Origin: Nostoc sp. FACHB-973
Lineage (GTDB): Bacteria; Cyanobacteriota; Cyanobacteriia; Cyanobacteriales; Nostocaceae
NCBI RefSeq assembly: GCF_014698115.1
Contig: NZ_JACJSJ010000013.1
Coordinates: 62,001 to 126,000, forward strand
Direction of reading: 5' to 3'
Length of the DNA: 64,000 nt
How positions within the stretch are numbered: position 1 is the first letter of the stretch; the number at the start of each line of letters is the position of its first letter. A program made the position numbers and the translations under genes. The notes beneath the pieces are model-generated. The model was not told the DNA's origin. It did no database searches and saw only the letters and a program-made list of their open reading frames with translations. Below are positions 28,324 through 36,227 of the stretch, in pieces.

Positions 28324-28373
28324 TTATAGGCTCCGTACACGCTTCACTAATAGCATGGCAACTATAATTTAAT

Positions 28374-29336
28374 TTACAAATTCGAGATGCTTCTTATGGA
28401 AGCGATCGCCACAGCCCCCCACAACGGCGCATCATCTCCCAACGCCGCTGGCACAACTTCAAAATCAACTTCGGGTAAAGCCGTCTCCCGCGCCACTTGA
28501 CGCACCACCCGCCAAAAATCCTCCCCCGCCTTCGTCACACCGCCTCCCAACACAAAGCGCTGCGGATTCATCAAATTCGCCACATTCCCAATACCCACAC
28601 CCAGCGCCCAAGCAGCCTTGTACAAAACTTCCCTAGCCACATCATCCCCAGCCGCTGCCGCTTCACTTACCAACTGTCCCGTCAGTAACGTTAAATCATC
28701 CCTCACCAAACCCCTCAACACCTTCCCGCGCCTCTGCGGTTGATTTTCCAAAACTTCCTTAGCATTTTGCGCCATATAAGGCCCTGAAGCTAAACGTTCC
28801 ACACATCCTCGCTTCCCACACAAACATACTGGCCCAGCAGGATCTACAACCATGTGTCCAATTTCACCAGCCATCCCACCTGCACCCCGCCAAGGTTGGC
28901 CATTGAGTATCCAACCACCACCCACACCAGTGCTGACAGTCATATAAAATAAGCTATCGTAACCCTGTCCCGCACCAAAACGATGTTCTCCCAAAGCTGC
29001 AATGTTAGCATCGTTATCCACACCAACACTCACACCAAACTCGTCCTCCAACAAGTCTTTGAGATGAATATTTTCCCATCCAGCGACATGATGAGATAGT
29101 CGCACCGTCCCCGTGGAAGCATCTACAGGGCCACCAAAGCTAACACCGATCGCACTAGGTTTTGTGTCTTGTAGTAAAGAGTAAATTAGCGATCGCATTA
29201 TTTCCAAGTCAGTGCTAGCATCTGCATTCGCTGGCGAGAGTCGGCGTTCATAACGCAACCACTTTCTCGAACCGATGTTTACTAATGCAGCCGCTAGTTT
29301 AGTTCCACCAAAATCGAGAGCTAAAATTAATGTCAT
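28374..29336 (-). CDS. ROK-family sugar kinase
   Basis: 320 aa. The ATP-binding start is LALDFGGTKLAAAL. The catalytic region is GVDNDANIAALGEHRFGAG. The zinc-binding ROK signature is present (GHMVVDP followed by CLCGKRGCVE), and GGGVTKAGEDFW lies near the end. It would phosphorylate glucose or a related hexose with ATP in the cytoplasm; regulator-type ROK proteins carry an extra N-terminal HTH, absent here. Its ATG follows directly on the stop of the upstream Mut7-C gene (TGA then ATG), indicating translational coupling. Confidence 0.9.
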   Translation of the reverse strand: MTLILALDFGGTKLAAALVNIGSRKWLRYERRLSPANADASTDLEIMRSLIYSLLQDTKPSAIGVSFGGPVDASTGTVRLSHHVAGWENIHLKDLLEDEFGVSVGVDNDANIAALGEHRFGAGQGYDSLFYMTVSTGVGGGWILNGQPWRGAGGMAGEIGHMVVDPAGPVCLCGKRGCVERLASGPYMAQNAKEVLENQPQRRGKVLRGLVRDDLTLLTGQLVSEAAAAGDDVAREVLYKAAWALGVGIGNVANLMNPQRFVLGGGVTKAGEDFWRVVRQVARETALPEVDFEVVPAALGDDAPLWGAVAIASIRSISNL

Positions 29337-30089
29337 TCACTCACTCCTTTTTGAGTCAACCACTCGATCGATAAACTGTTGCAATCGTTCATAATGTGAA
29401 CCTTTCCAATAAATGCGATCGCAACTTTGGCAGCGCTGAAATTCCTCAACCTGCGATCGGACATTCTCTGGTATTTGTTCAATAATCGATTGCTTATCTA
29501 CAGATTCTAATAATCCATTGCAGCGCAAACACCTTTTAAATGGCGAAACTAATTTAAATAAATCGAAGCGTTGCAGTACTTCCAGGATTTGTTTTTCTGG
29601 GTTAGTATTTCTCACATAATACCCATGCGTTACTAAACTACGCATCAATAAACCCTTATCACGAGTTAAGAGAATCCGTGCTTGGTTGTCAGATATCTTG
29701 GCTAATTCCTCATCCTCGTAGTCATTGCGGTATAAAGTATCAAACCCTAAAAGTCGTAGAGATGTTGCTAGTTTGCCTAAATGAATATCTAAAACAAAGC
29801 GAATAATACTCAGGGGTTCTGGTAACACAGAAACACTTGGTGTAATATCACTTCTACTAGAAATTGGATAAACATTGATAATATCTCTATCCGCAACAAT
29901 GTAAGAAAAATCTACATATTCATCATTAACTTTTATAAAATCAATTTCTGGATGAGGAACACCCAAAGACTCAATCGTGTCCTTAATGGAGGCTCTCTCC
30001 TCAAAAGAATGAGAAATTCTCACTTGCTTTTGATGCCGTGGTAAAAAATGATTCAATTCTGCGTGAAAGTAGAAGTATGCGATCGCCAT
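29337..30089 (-). CDS. Mut7-C RNase-domain protein with N-terminal ubiquitin-like domain
   Basis: 250 aa. Residues 1-80 resemble the ThiS/ubiquitin-like 'Mut7-C ubiquitin' domain. Residues about 95-240 are the Mut7-C PIN-like nuclease domain (FVLDIHLGKLATSLRLLGFD; LTRDKGLLMRS) with a zinc ribbon formed by CLRCNGLL and CQSCDRIYWKG. A role in RNA turnover is proposed for the family but not shown. The stop abuts the ROK start with no spacer. Confidence 0.88.
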   Translation of the reverse strand: MAIAYFYFHAELNHFLPRHQKQVRISHSFEERASIKDTIESLGVPHPEIDFIKVNDEYVDFSYIVADRDIINVYPISSRSDITPSVSVLPEPLSIIRFVLDIHLGKLATSLRLLGFDTLYRNDYEDEELAKISDNQARILLTRDKGLLMRSLVTHGYYVRNTNPEKQILEVLQRFDLFKLVSPFKRCLRCNGLLESVDKQSIIEQIPENVRSQVEEFQRCQSCDRIYWKGSHYERLQQFIDRVVDSKRSE

Positions 30090-30444
30090 AGCTACAAATC
30101 AATCTATAGGAATCATATTTGATTTCTGAAAAAAACTCAGTACTACTTCCAGAGCTTTTTACCTATTCCCTGTTAAGAGTTCCCTGTTCCCTCCCTAGAC
30201 AAATAATTTCAGGAATCAAACCGGATTCCTATATTAGTTTAATTTTATAAGTTTTATGTATAAATAGTTACTGCAATTATATCTGCTACTTTACTACGAG
30301 CGATCGCACTCTGAGCAACTGTGTCAAATGGGCGAACGCTTTTGTGATGGGGTTGATTTGGGCGATCGCACTCTGAGCAAATGTGTCAAATGAGCGATGT
30401 CTACGATGGGCTACGCCTACGCACTCTTAATATTGAATAAATAT
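30090..30444. other. Gap with direct repeats next to the toxin gene
   Basis: 355 bases without a supported gene. It contains a degenerate repeat copy from 30300 and a 64-bp copy at 30362-30425 that recurs at 31183-31246 on the other side of the toxin-antitoxin pair. Confidence 0.6.
30362..30425 (+). repeat. 64-bp direct repeat, left copy
   Basis: Starts GCGATCGCACTCTGAGCAAA and ends CTACGCACT. It differs from 31183-31246 at two positions only. A partial copy from 30300 adds a third unit. Confidence 0.85.
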
Positions 30445-30840
30445 TCAACTAAATGGATTCAAGGTGGATATACCACAACCCTCAAAATCCTTAATATTTC
30501 TAGTAACAAGTGTCAAAGAATGTATTTTAGCTGTTGCCGCAATAAATATATCAGCTTGCGATCGCGGTTTACCTTGAGTTCTCAAAAAGCCTCTCAATTC
30601 ACCCGAACATTTGGCAATTTCTGAAGTGATGGGGAGAATTTGACAGTGAGTTGTCAAAAAGCTTTCAAACCAGTTTTGTATTCTAGCATTAGGTTTGGCT
30701 GTTAAACCATAATAAATTTCCTCAATTGTAATTACACTTAAGTTAATAGATGTCACAGTACCGCTCCATGCTATTACTCCTGGATTGGGCATTGGGCGAG
30801 TTAATTCACTGATTATATTCGTGTCACAAAGATAACTCAT
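30445..30840 (-). CDS. vapC: PIN-domain toxin (VapC/FitB type)
   Basis: 131 aa. A PIN-domain RNase: acidic residues in LCDTNIISEL (Asp), ITIEEIYYGL (Glu) and RSQADIFIAATA (Asp), plus a fourth conserved region in TRNIKDFEGCGI. Family members cleave tRNA or other RNA when their antitoxin is degraded. The start lies one base from the stop of the antitoxin gene, the normal order for vapBC pairs. The pair is bracketed by direct repeats. Confidence 0.9.
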   Translation of the reverse strand: MSYLCDTNIISELTRPMPNPGVIAWSGTVTSINLSVITIEEIYYGLTAKPNARIQNWFESFLTTHCQILPITSEIAKCSGELRGFLRTQGKPRSQADIFIAATAKIHSLTLVTRNIKDFEGCGISTLNPFS

Positions 30841-30841
30841 C

Positions 30842-31114
30842 CTAGTCTTCCGTAAAAGGATTGTCGCGATCGCTTCGTGCTGGGATTTCTAAACTATAGT
30901 TTTCTTCGCTACATAATTGCTGAAGTTCTTTAAAGACTTCAGCTAGAGATGTTTTCGCAATTTTTTGCCGCCAGTTTAAAAATTCTTGAAAAAGCTCAGG
31001 ATCTACAATTGCAGCCACTAGTTCCTCTTGAGTATAAATTAGCTGAGGTTCAAGACTTGTCGCATTAATTATTGAGGGTAACTGTTCTTTTGCTTCTTCA
31101 ATTGTCCATTTCAT
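30842..31114 (-). CDS. Antitoxin partner of the PIN toxin
   Basis: 90 aa, starting MKWTIEEAKEQLPSIINA, which is the Phd/YefM-type N-terminal pattern (DNA-binding and dimerisation). The acidic C-terminus would wrap the toxin. A GGAGG site lies 8 bases before the ATG at 31114, ruling out the frame extension to 31147. By analogy, the protein neutralises the toxin and represses its own operon. Confidence 0.85.
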   Translation of the reverse strand: MKWTIEEAKEQLPSIINATSLEPQLIYTQEELVAAIVDPELFQEFLNWRQKIAKTSLAEVFKELQQLCSEENYSLEIPARSDRDNPFTED

Positions 31115-31597
31115 TAGAAAAACCTCCAAGTTTTGGAAATATGGCATATAAAGGCTGTTCTCAAGTTAACTTATTTTCCCAAGCGATCGCACTCTGAGCA
31201 AATGTGTCAAATGAGCGATGTCTACGACGGGCTACGTCTACGCACTTTTGATGATGGGGTGATGTGGGCGATCGCTCTTATTTTTTCATGAAAGCCTTAA
31301 GTTGAAATTAACTTGCTAAAGTTGCCTTGTGTAAGTAAACAAAAGTACCGAAACTGAAATATGTAACAACTACATCGTATTTTGCTTTGATTTGTATCGC
31401 TGTGAGGAGCGTGGTCAAAATACTTGTATGATGTGGCTATCACAAGTTTAAAAAGCATTAAATTTTCCATTGCCAATGTAGTAAAATTTCATACATTTAT
31501 TAACTGGTAAAGAGTTTTTATTAGTTTGCAAAAAGCCTTGTTTGATAGGGTTTTTAAAATGTGATGGATGAATCCAAAATCCAGGAGAAAATAGGTA
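31115..31597. other. Gap between the toxin-antitoxin pair and the AAA operon
   Basis: 483 bases. It holds the right-hand 64-bp repeat (31183-31246), the antitoxin promoter region, and AT-rich sequence that must contain the promoter of the five-gene AAA operon. No gene is supported. Confidence 0.5.
31183..31246 (+). repeat. 64-bp direct repeat, right copy
   Basis: Same orientation as 30362-30425, with two mismatches across 64 positions. Together they bracket the toxin-antitoxin genes. Confidence 0.85.
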
Positions 31598-32146
31598 ATG
31601 TCTGAATTAGAAGATAAGCTGATCGAGTTTGTAAAAACTAAAGTTAATCGGCTTTGGCTTAATTATCATGATAAATTGAGCGAAGCACCAAAGGCTCTTC
31701 AAGATTTTTTTGAGGAAGTCCCAGAATTATTTAAAAATATTGAACTAGATAATGATTTACGTAACCGTAGGGAAATCTACCTGCAAATAGCAAAATTTAT
31801 TCAAAAGAAGTTTAACCAGTCACTTCCTATATGTCTTGGTGTTACCCATCTTCTTTGTAGAGAATCTGACAAACGTCTTTTGAAGGATGGTGCTCTTGGA
31901 GAAAAAAGGTTAGCTGAAGATGTAAAATCCATTCTTCTAACCATCAAAGTCTCTTATAAGCCAGTAGATTCTCAAGCTTACAATCGCCAGCTTGAAATCT
32001 ATTACGTGAATAACGATCAACCTACAGCATTTAAGTTAGAAGAACGTTTGGACTGGGACTACCTACCTCAAGACGTGCGAGAAATTCGTCTTCGCCAAGG
32101 AGCAGAAACAGAAGTCTTTAAACTTTATCCACCGAAGGAGAAATAA
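31598..32146 (+). CDS. Uncharacterised protein, first gene of the AAA operon
   Basis: 182 aa, soluble; not recognised. The first 80 residues are charged helices (EDKLIEFVKTKVNRLWLNYHD); an IKVSYKPV...LEIYYVNN beta region follows. The C-terminus (RLDWDYLPQDVREIRLRQGAE) shares a block with the third protein of this operon (NRDWDRLPEPIRSEFLRTGNN). The next gene starts 3 bases after its stop. An AGGAGAA ribosome site precedes the ATG. Confidence 0.75.
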   Translation: MSELEDKLIEFVKTKVNRLWLNYHDKLSEAPKALQDFFEEVPELFKNIELDNDLRNRREIYLQIAKFIQKKFNQSLPICLGVTHLLCRESDKRLLKDGALGEKRLAEDVKSILLTIKVSYKPVDSQAYNRQLEIYYVNNDQPTAFKLEERLDWDYLPQDVREIRLRQGAETEVFKLYPPKEK

Positions 32147-32149
32147 ATT

Positions 32150-32638
32150 ATGGCAGATCCAATAACAGTCGGCATCATCATAGCGGCTATTGGGGCTATT
32201 GGAGCAGCCGCAGCTTTAATTTTCTGGCGTAAAATTTTAGCCTGGGCCGAGGATAGTCTATTTCCTTGGATCAATAAGAATATTCCATCAATAGAAGATC
32301 AGGTACGTTTAGCATTTGCCATGGTGGATAAGGTTGCTACTCCTATTCGTTTAGCAGTGAAGGAAGCGTGGTCTGAGCTACGGAAGTATTTGCTCAAGCA
32401 AACTATTGAACTAGAAAGAGAGTCATCTAGTAAATGGACGAAACGAGTAACATCCTGGGTGGTTAAGCGTCTCGAATCAGGTGAGGTTGCTCCAGTAAAA
32501 GTAGTAACAGAAGAGGTTGTAAGCCCAGATGAACTGCCCCCGGAAGTACGCGAAGCTTGGTTACGTCACAAACAAAATAAAGCGGAATTCAATGTCACTG
32601 AGACGCGCGATAAAGAAGTTATGGAGATGACAGCATAA
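32150..32638 (+). CDS. Uncharacterised membrane-anchored protein, second gene of the AAA operon
   Basis: 162 aa. An N-terminal hydrophobic helix (about residues 6-27, rich in Ile/Ala/Gly) anchors it, followed by charged helices. The C-terminal VVTEEVVSPDELPPEVREAW segment resembles both the LPxxVR block of genes one and three and the end of gene four (SEVIVSEQQYTMNEIDDPDV). Function unknown. Confidence 0.75.
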   Translation: MADPITVGIIIAAIGAIGAAAALIFWRKILAWAEDSLFPWINKNIPSIEDQVRLAFAMVDKVATPIRLAVKEAWSELRKYLLKQTIELERESSSKWTKRVTSWVVKRLESGEVAPVKVVTEEVVSPDELPPEVREAWLRHKQNKAEFNVTETRDKEVMEMTA

Positions 32639-32705
32639 AATTGTAAAGTTTTTCTAAAATTAAATTTCAGAAAGCTAACTGTAAAGATTAAGAAATAAAC
32701 AGAAA

Positions 32706-33140
32706 ATGAATTCGAGCAGAATTGCGTGGCTTTTAGTTGCTGGTTTTATTGTAGGTGTTACAGCAGGAATCTATTTTCTAGTCAAGAATCATGAGGAAAA
32801 AAGTAAAAGCGAAATCGACAAGTGGTTTGAGCAAAGATTAGCCATAGCTTTAGCTGAAAAGTTGCATCAGTCTACAGGAGTTGTTTTACAAGCTCTTCAG
32901 AGTAAGTCAGATGACGAAATCACAGAAAAAATTCGTAATATAGTTGATTCTGCTCAATTGACTTTTACACGAACATCTTCAATTAGTGATGTGGACATCA
33001 GGCTGAATTTAGACTATAAGAATGGCACATCTTTTTCAGTAGCTACCAATAGGGATTGGGATCGACTTCCAGAACCAATCAGATCCGAATTCTTGCGAAC
33101 TGGCAATAACACAGTTATTCGTCCATGGCAATTGTTGTGA
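32706..33140 (+). CDS. Uncharacterised membrane-anchored protein, third gene of the AAA operon
   Basis: 144 aa. One N-terminal helix (AWLLVAGFIVGVTAGIYFLV) is followed by a charged region. The C-terminal beta/helix module (DVDIRLNLDYKNGTSFSVAT then DWDRLPEPIRSEFLR) matches the end of the first protein of the operon. It is not recognised as a known family. Confidence 0.73.
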   Translation: MNSSRIAWLLVAGFIVGVTAGIYFLVKNHEEKSKSEIDKWFEQRLAIALAEKLHQSTGVVLQALQSKSDDEITEKIRNIVDSAQLTFTRTSSISDVDIRLNLDYKNGTSFSVATNRDWDRLPEPIRSEFLRTGNNTVIRPWQLL

Positions 33141-33171
33141 GATACCTCATTAACGAGCTAAAAGAAGCTAT

Positions 33172-33501
33172 ATGGACTGGTTAGTGATTGCAGCAGTTAC
33201 AGCAATAGGCGCTCTTTTAGGAATCGGTATTAGTCTTTTCTGGAATGATATTAGGGAGAAAGTGGCAGCATGGCTGCGCCAAAAAGGTTTGGAAAAAAGC
33301 GTTCTTATGGATGCCTGGATAAAGCTCGATAACTTGATCGGATTTGTGCGTTGCCGAATTTTTGTGAAGACTAAGACGAAAAGTGAAGTGATAGTATCTG
33401 AGCAACAGTACACCATGAATGAAATCGACGATCCAGACGTACTCAAACAACTTCAAAAAAGAAAACACGCCGAAAAAAATATTATGCCTTTGATTCAATG
33501 A
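33172..33501 (+). CDS. Uncharacterised membrane-anchored protein, fourth gene of the AAA operon
   Basis: 109 aa. One N-terminal helix (residues 4-24) precedes a basic stretch. The layout is that of gene two in shortened form, ending in a similar E-V/I-x-S-E...P-D-V segment and a KR-rich helix. The AAA gene starts 8 bases after its stop, with the ribosome site (TGAGG) overlapping the stop codon. Confidence 0.72.
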   Translation: MDWLVIAAVTAIGALLGIGISLFWNDIREKVAAWLRQKGLEKSVLMDAWIKLDNLIGFVRCRIFVKTKTKSEVIVSEQQYTMNEIDDPDVLKQLQKRKHAEKNIMPLIQ

Positions 33502-33509
33502 GGTAAACT

Positions 33510-34664
33510 ATGCCAACTGGATGGGAAAAGCAAACATTACAAAAGGAAAAACTTAATAAAAACCAGGAAACACTTCCTAGTCAGGCTAATGAAGTTTTCA
33601 GTTCAACAGAAACTGAAATCAGCAGAATGGAAATATTTGTTCCAGAAGAGCCTAACAGATGTTTTAATGATCTGATTCTCCCTTCAAGTGTTAGGGAACG
33701 ACTAGAAGCAGCATTAAATGGAATTCGGTTTCATGATGACCTATATCACAAATGGAATCTGAAAAGTGTTGACCCACGCGGAGCCCGTACTGCTATCAAT
33801 TTTTTTGGTTCTCCAGGAACGGGCAAAACTTTTTGTGCTGAAGCGATCGCCCATCATCTTAAGAAAAAAATCATCAAGGTAAACTACGCAGAGATTGAGT
33901 CTAAATATGTGGGTGAAACTCCCAAAAACATTACTGCTGCCTTTAAGAAAGCTAAAGAAACTGATTCCGCTCTATTCTTCGATGAGGCTGATTCTATTTT
34001 GGGAAAACGGCTGACAAACATTACTCAGAGTGCAGATCACGGGGTAAATGTTAGCCGTTCAGTTATGCTGCTTCAGTTAGATAAGTTTGATGGTGTAGTA
34101 ATTTTTGCCTCCAATCTTGCCAAAAACTATGATGAGGCATTTCTTCGACGGATTCTAGCACATATAGAGTTTGAATTACCCGATCATGAATGCCGAGTCA
34201 AACTCTGGAACTACTTATTGCCAAAAGAAGTTCCACTAGCGGAAGATGTGAATTCAGAATGGCTTGCAGACGAGTCTAATGCACTATCTGGTGGTGATAT
34301 TCTCAACGCGGTTATTGCGGCAGCAAGTCGAGCTGTTCAAAGAACTGGCGATAATCAGAATTCAATTAATGACCTTTGCAACAGGGATTTAATTGCTGAA
34401 GGTACGAGACGCTTGAAAGAATATGTCACTATATCAGCAGCTAACTGGGTAAGGGATACTGGTTCTCGATTAATTGCCAGCCAATACATTACTTCTTCTT
34501 CTACTGCTGATAAATGCTGGAATTGGCGTTCTAACAAGTCGCCAATGTCCTCAAAAATTAGTATCCCCTGTTCCACATACTCTAAAACAGGGGCAATTCT
34601 ACCATTAAAAAGCTCTTGGGTTCCGCCTGCTACCATCTTGAGCGCTAAGGGATTTCCCCCGTAA
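33510..34664 (+). CDS. AAA ATPase, fifth gene of the operon; 3' end replaced by unrelated sequence
   Basis: 384 codons, of which roughly the first 285 look native. Residues 1-45 are polar. The AAA core has Walker A FFGSPGTGKTFCAEA, the pore-loop-like KYVGETPKNI, Walker B SALFFDEADSILGKR, sensor 1 VVIFASNL, Arg fingers in DEAFLRRIL, and the lid start LSGGDILNAVIAAASRA. This is the classic AAA clade of remodelling ATPases. From about 34360 onward the frame runs antisense to an NB-ARC gene on the other strand, so the last 90-100 residues are not family sequence. It may be active, impaired, or stabilised by loss of its tail. It is likely to act with the four small proteins upstream. Confidence 0.82.
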   Translation: MPTGWEKQTLQKEKLNKNQETLPSQANEVFSSTETEISRMEIFVPEEPNRCFNDLILPSSVRERLEAALNGIRFHDDLYHKWNLKSVDPRGARTAINFFGSPGTGKTFCAEAIAHHLKKKIIKVNYAEIESKYVGETPKNITAAFKKAKETDSALFFDEADSILGKRLTNITQSADHGVNVSRSVMLLQLDKFDGVVIFASNLAKNYDEAFLRRILAHIEFELPDHECRVKLWNYLLPKEVPLAEDVNSEWLADESNALSGGDILNAVIAAASRAVQRTGDNQNSINDLCNRDLIAEGTRRLKEYVTISAANWVRDTGSRLIASQYITSSSTADKCWNWRSNKSPMSSKISIPCSTYSKTGAILPLKSSWVPPATILSAKGFPP

Positions 34665-35611
34665 TGCTCGATTAGTACTTGCCATTCTCGTTCTGTACCC
34701 GTGAATTGCCCTTTTTGCTGGAATAACTGTTGTCCCTCGGTAGGATTTAACCCCTTTAATGGCAGAGATTTTACTCCTGTTCTGTCTCCTTCTAACGGTA
34801 TCATTTGTTTGGGTTTTTCTCTAGAAGTGAACAGAACGCAACTTTTATGAGGTACTTCGCCAACGCGCTTGAGGAATTGACCATATTCCTCATAGCCAGG
34901 ACGACATTGGCCTGCTTGACCACCAGAGAGAATTGTCTCAACATTGTCTAAAATCAGCAGACAACGGTTTGATTGCAAACATTCTATCAGCTTCGATAGT
35001 TTTCCATCAAAGCTTTCAGGGATTACCATCTCCTTTGGCAACGCCCACAGCAAAAATTGCAGGATGTTTGTTAATTGCTCCTCTACTGGCGGTGCATTTA
35101 GTAGGCTTCGCCACACCACTACCTCAAATTCGGCTTGAACTTGCAGCCCCAACTTGACTGCTAAAGTGCTTTTGCCAATACCACCAATTCCCAGCAGTCC
35201 TACTAAACGACACTGTTCTTCTAATATCCATTGTCGTAGCTGCAATAATTCTTCACTGCGACCAAAAAACACAGATACATCCGGTGCTTCTTGCCAGTCA
35301 TACTGTGGGTTTGCTTGTCGAGTTTCTAGTTCCTTTAAGGTCGAGGTAGGGCGGGTATAATCGCTTTGAGATAACTCCAAATTAAAGGCAGCGAAGGCAA
35401 ACTGCAAGGAACTTTTATCTACAGGTTCCAACCGTGCCAAAATTCTAGATATGGTGTGTAGAGCTAAATGAGTGCGATAGTTCAGTTCTTCTAAAGAAAA
35501 GCTATCTCTACCATTTTCATCAAATTCGACTTGAATTTTGGCAGCTTGAAATTTATCCCAGCCTTTTAAGGTAAGGATTACACCCCGTCTGCGTTTGCTT
35601 GGTTGTTTCAT
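34355..35611 (-). CDS. NB-ARC ATPase, truncated (WD40 part missing)
   Basis: 418 aa. The N-terminal ~90 residues are the HTH-like domain found in front of cyanobacterial NB-ARC/WD40 proteins (KRRRGVILTLKGWDKFQAA). The NB-ARC NTPase has GLLGIGGIGKSTLAVKLG (Walker A), RCLLILDNVETIL (Walker B) and GNPLALKMVAGG (GxP motif). The winged-helix region YWLAINREPVSL runs to SLLQRSLIEF and then stops. Relatives continue with about 60 more residues and WD40 repeats, so this copy ends at a breakpoint. The 3' 310 bases overlap the AAA frame on the other strand. It is probably a non-functional remnant, although the ORF is intact. Confidence 0.8.
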   Translation of the reverse strand: MKQPSKRRRGVILTLKGWDKFQAAKIQVEFDENGRDSFSLEELNYRTHLALHTISRILARLEPVDKSSLQFAFAAFNLELSQSDYTRPTSTLKELETRQANPQYDWQEAPDVSVFFGRSEELLQLRQWILEEQCRLVGLLGIGGIGKSTLAVKLGLQVQAEFEVVVWRSLLNAPPVEEQLTNILQFLLWALPKEMVIPESFDGKLSKLIECLQSNRCLLILDNVETILSGGQAGQCRPGYEEYGQFLKRVGEVPHKSCVLFTSREKPKQMIPLEGDRTGVKSLPLKGLNPTEGQQLFQQKGQFTGTEREWQVLIEHYGGNPLALKMVAGGTQELFNGRIAPVLEYVEQGILIFEDIGDLLERQFQHLSAVEEEVMYWLAINREPVSLTQLAADIVTYSFKRLVPSAIKSLLQRSLIEF

Positions 35612-35807
35612 TAACGTTACCTAAAACCGAGTATATCTATCTCCATAGAGAAAATTCTCAAAGGACAATAGAAGGAGATATTTGTGGAGCAGCAATTCAA
35701 GCTGTGCCGATTTTAGATTTTAGATTTTAGATTATTTCGGGACTGCTGCACAGAAGCAAGCTACATGCCCCGCCATGTTAGGGCAAAGCAAATCCTTTCA
35801 TCCCAAA

Positions 35808-35901
35808 CAGGACTTACGCAAAAGATAACGAAAGTAGCGGTAATTTATGAATTAACGCTACGCAAGAATAAGGTTTTCAGTCACATCTTGTGTAAGTTCT
35901 G
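35808..35901. repeat. 94-bp repeat with inverted ends, copy 1
   Basis: Begins CAGGACTTACGCAAAAGATA and ends ACATCTTGTGTAAGTTCTG, so the ends are inverted copies of each other. The second copy lies at 36134-36227, same length and orientation. MITE-like, with no coding capacity. Confidence 0.8.
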
Positions 35902-36133
35902 CCAAATTGAAAATCATCAAGCGTGTATCCAGAGTGGTCTGTTTCAATCCAAAATCCAAAATTTAAAATCCAAAATTGATAGACCAACTAAATTACTGCT
36001 GTGTGGAACAATTAGCCAATGTCAACGCTAAATCAGGTTTTTATACAGTTGCTATTGATATTAAGACAAAACTAAGTATCTGTAAACTTCAGGAACTTCA
36101 CGCCTAAAGACGGAGGCGTTAGCGAGTCCGAGA

Positions 36134-36227
36134 CAGGACTTACGCAGAAGATAACGAAAGTAGAGGTAATTCATGAATTACCCCTACGCAAGAATAAGGT
36201 TTTCGTTCACATCTTGCGTAAGTCCTG
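36134..36227. repeat. 94-bp repeat with inverted ends, copy 2
   Basis: Begins CAGGACTTACGCAGAAGATA and ends ATCTTGCGTAAGTCCTG, with better matched ends than copy 1. About 90% identical to copy 1 by eye. Confidence 0.8.
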
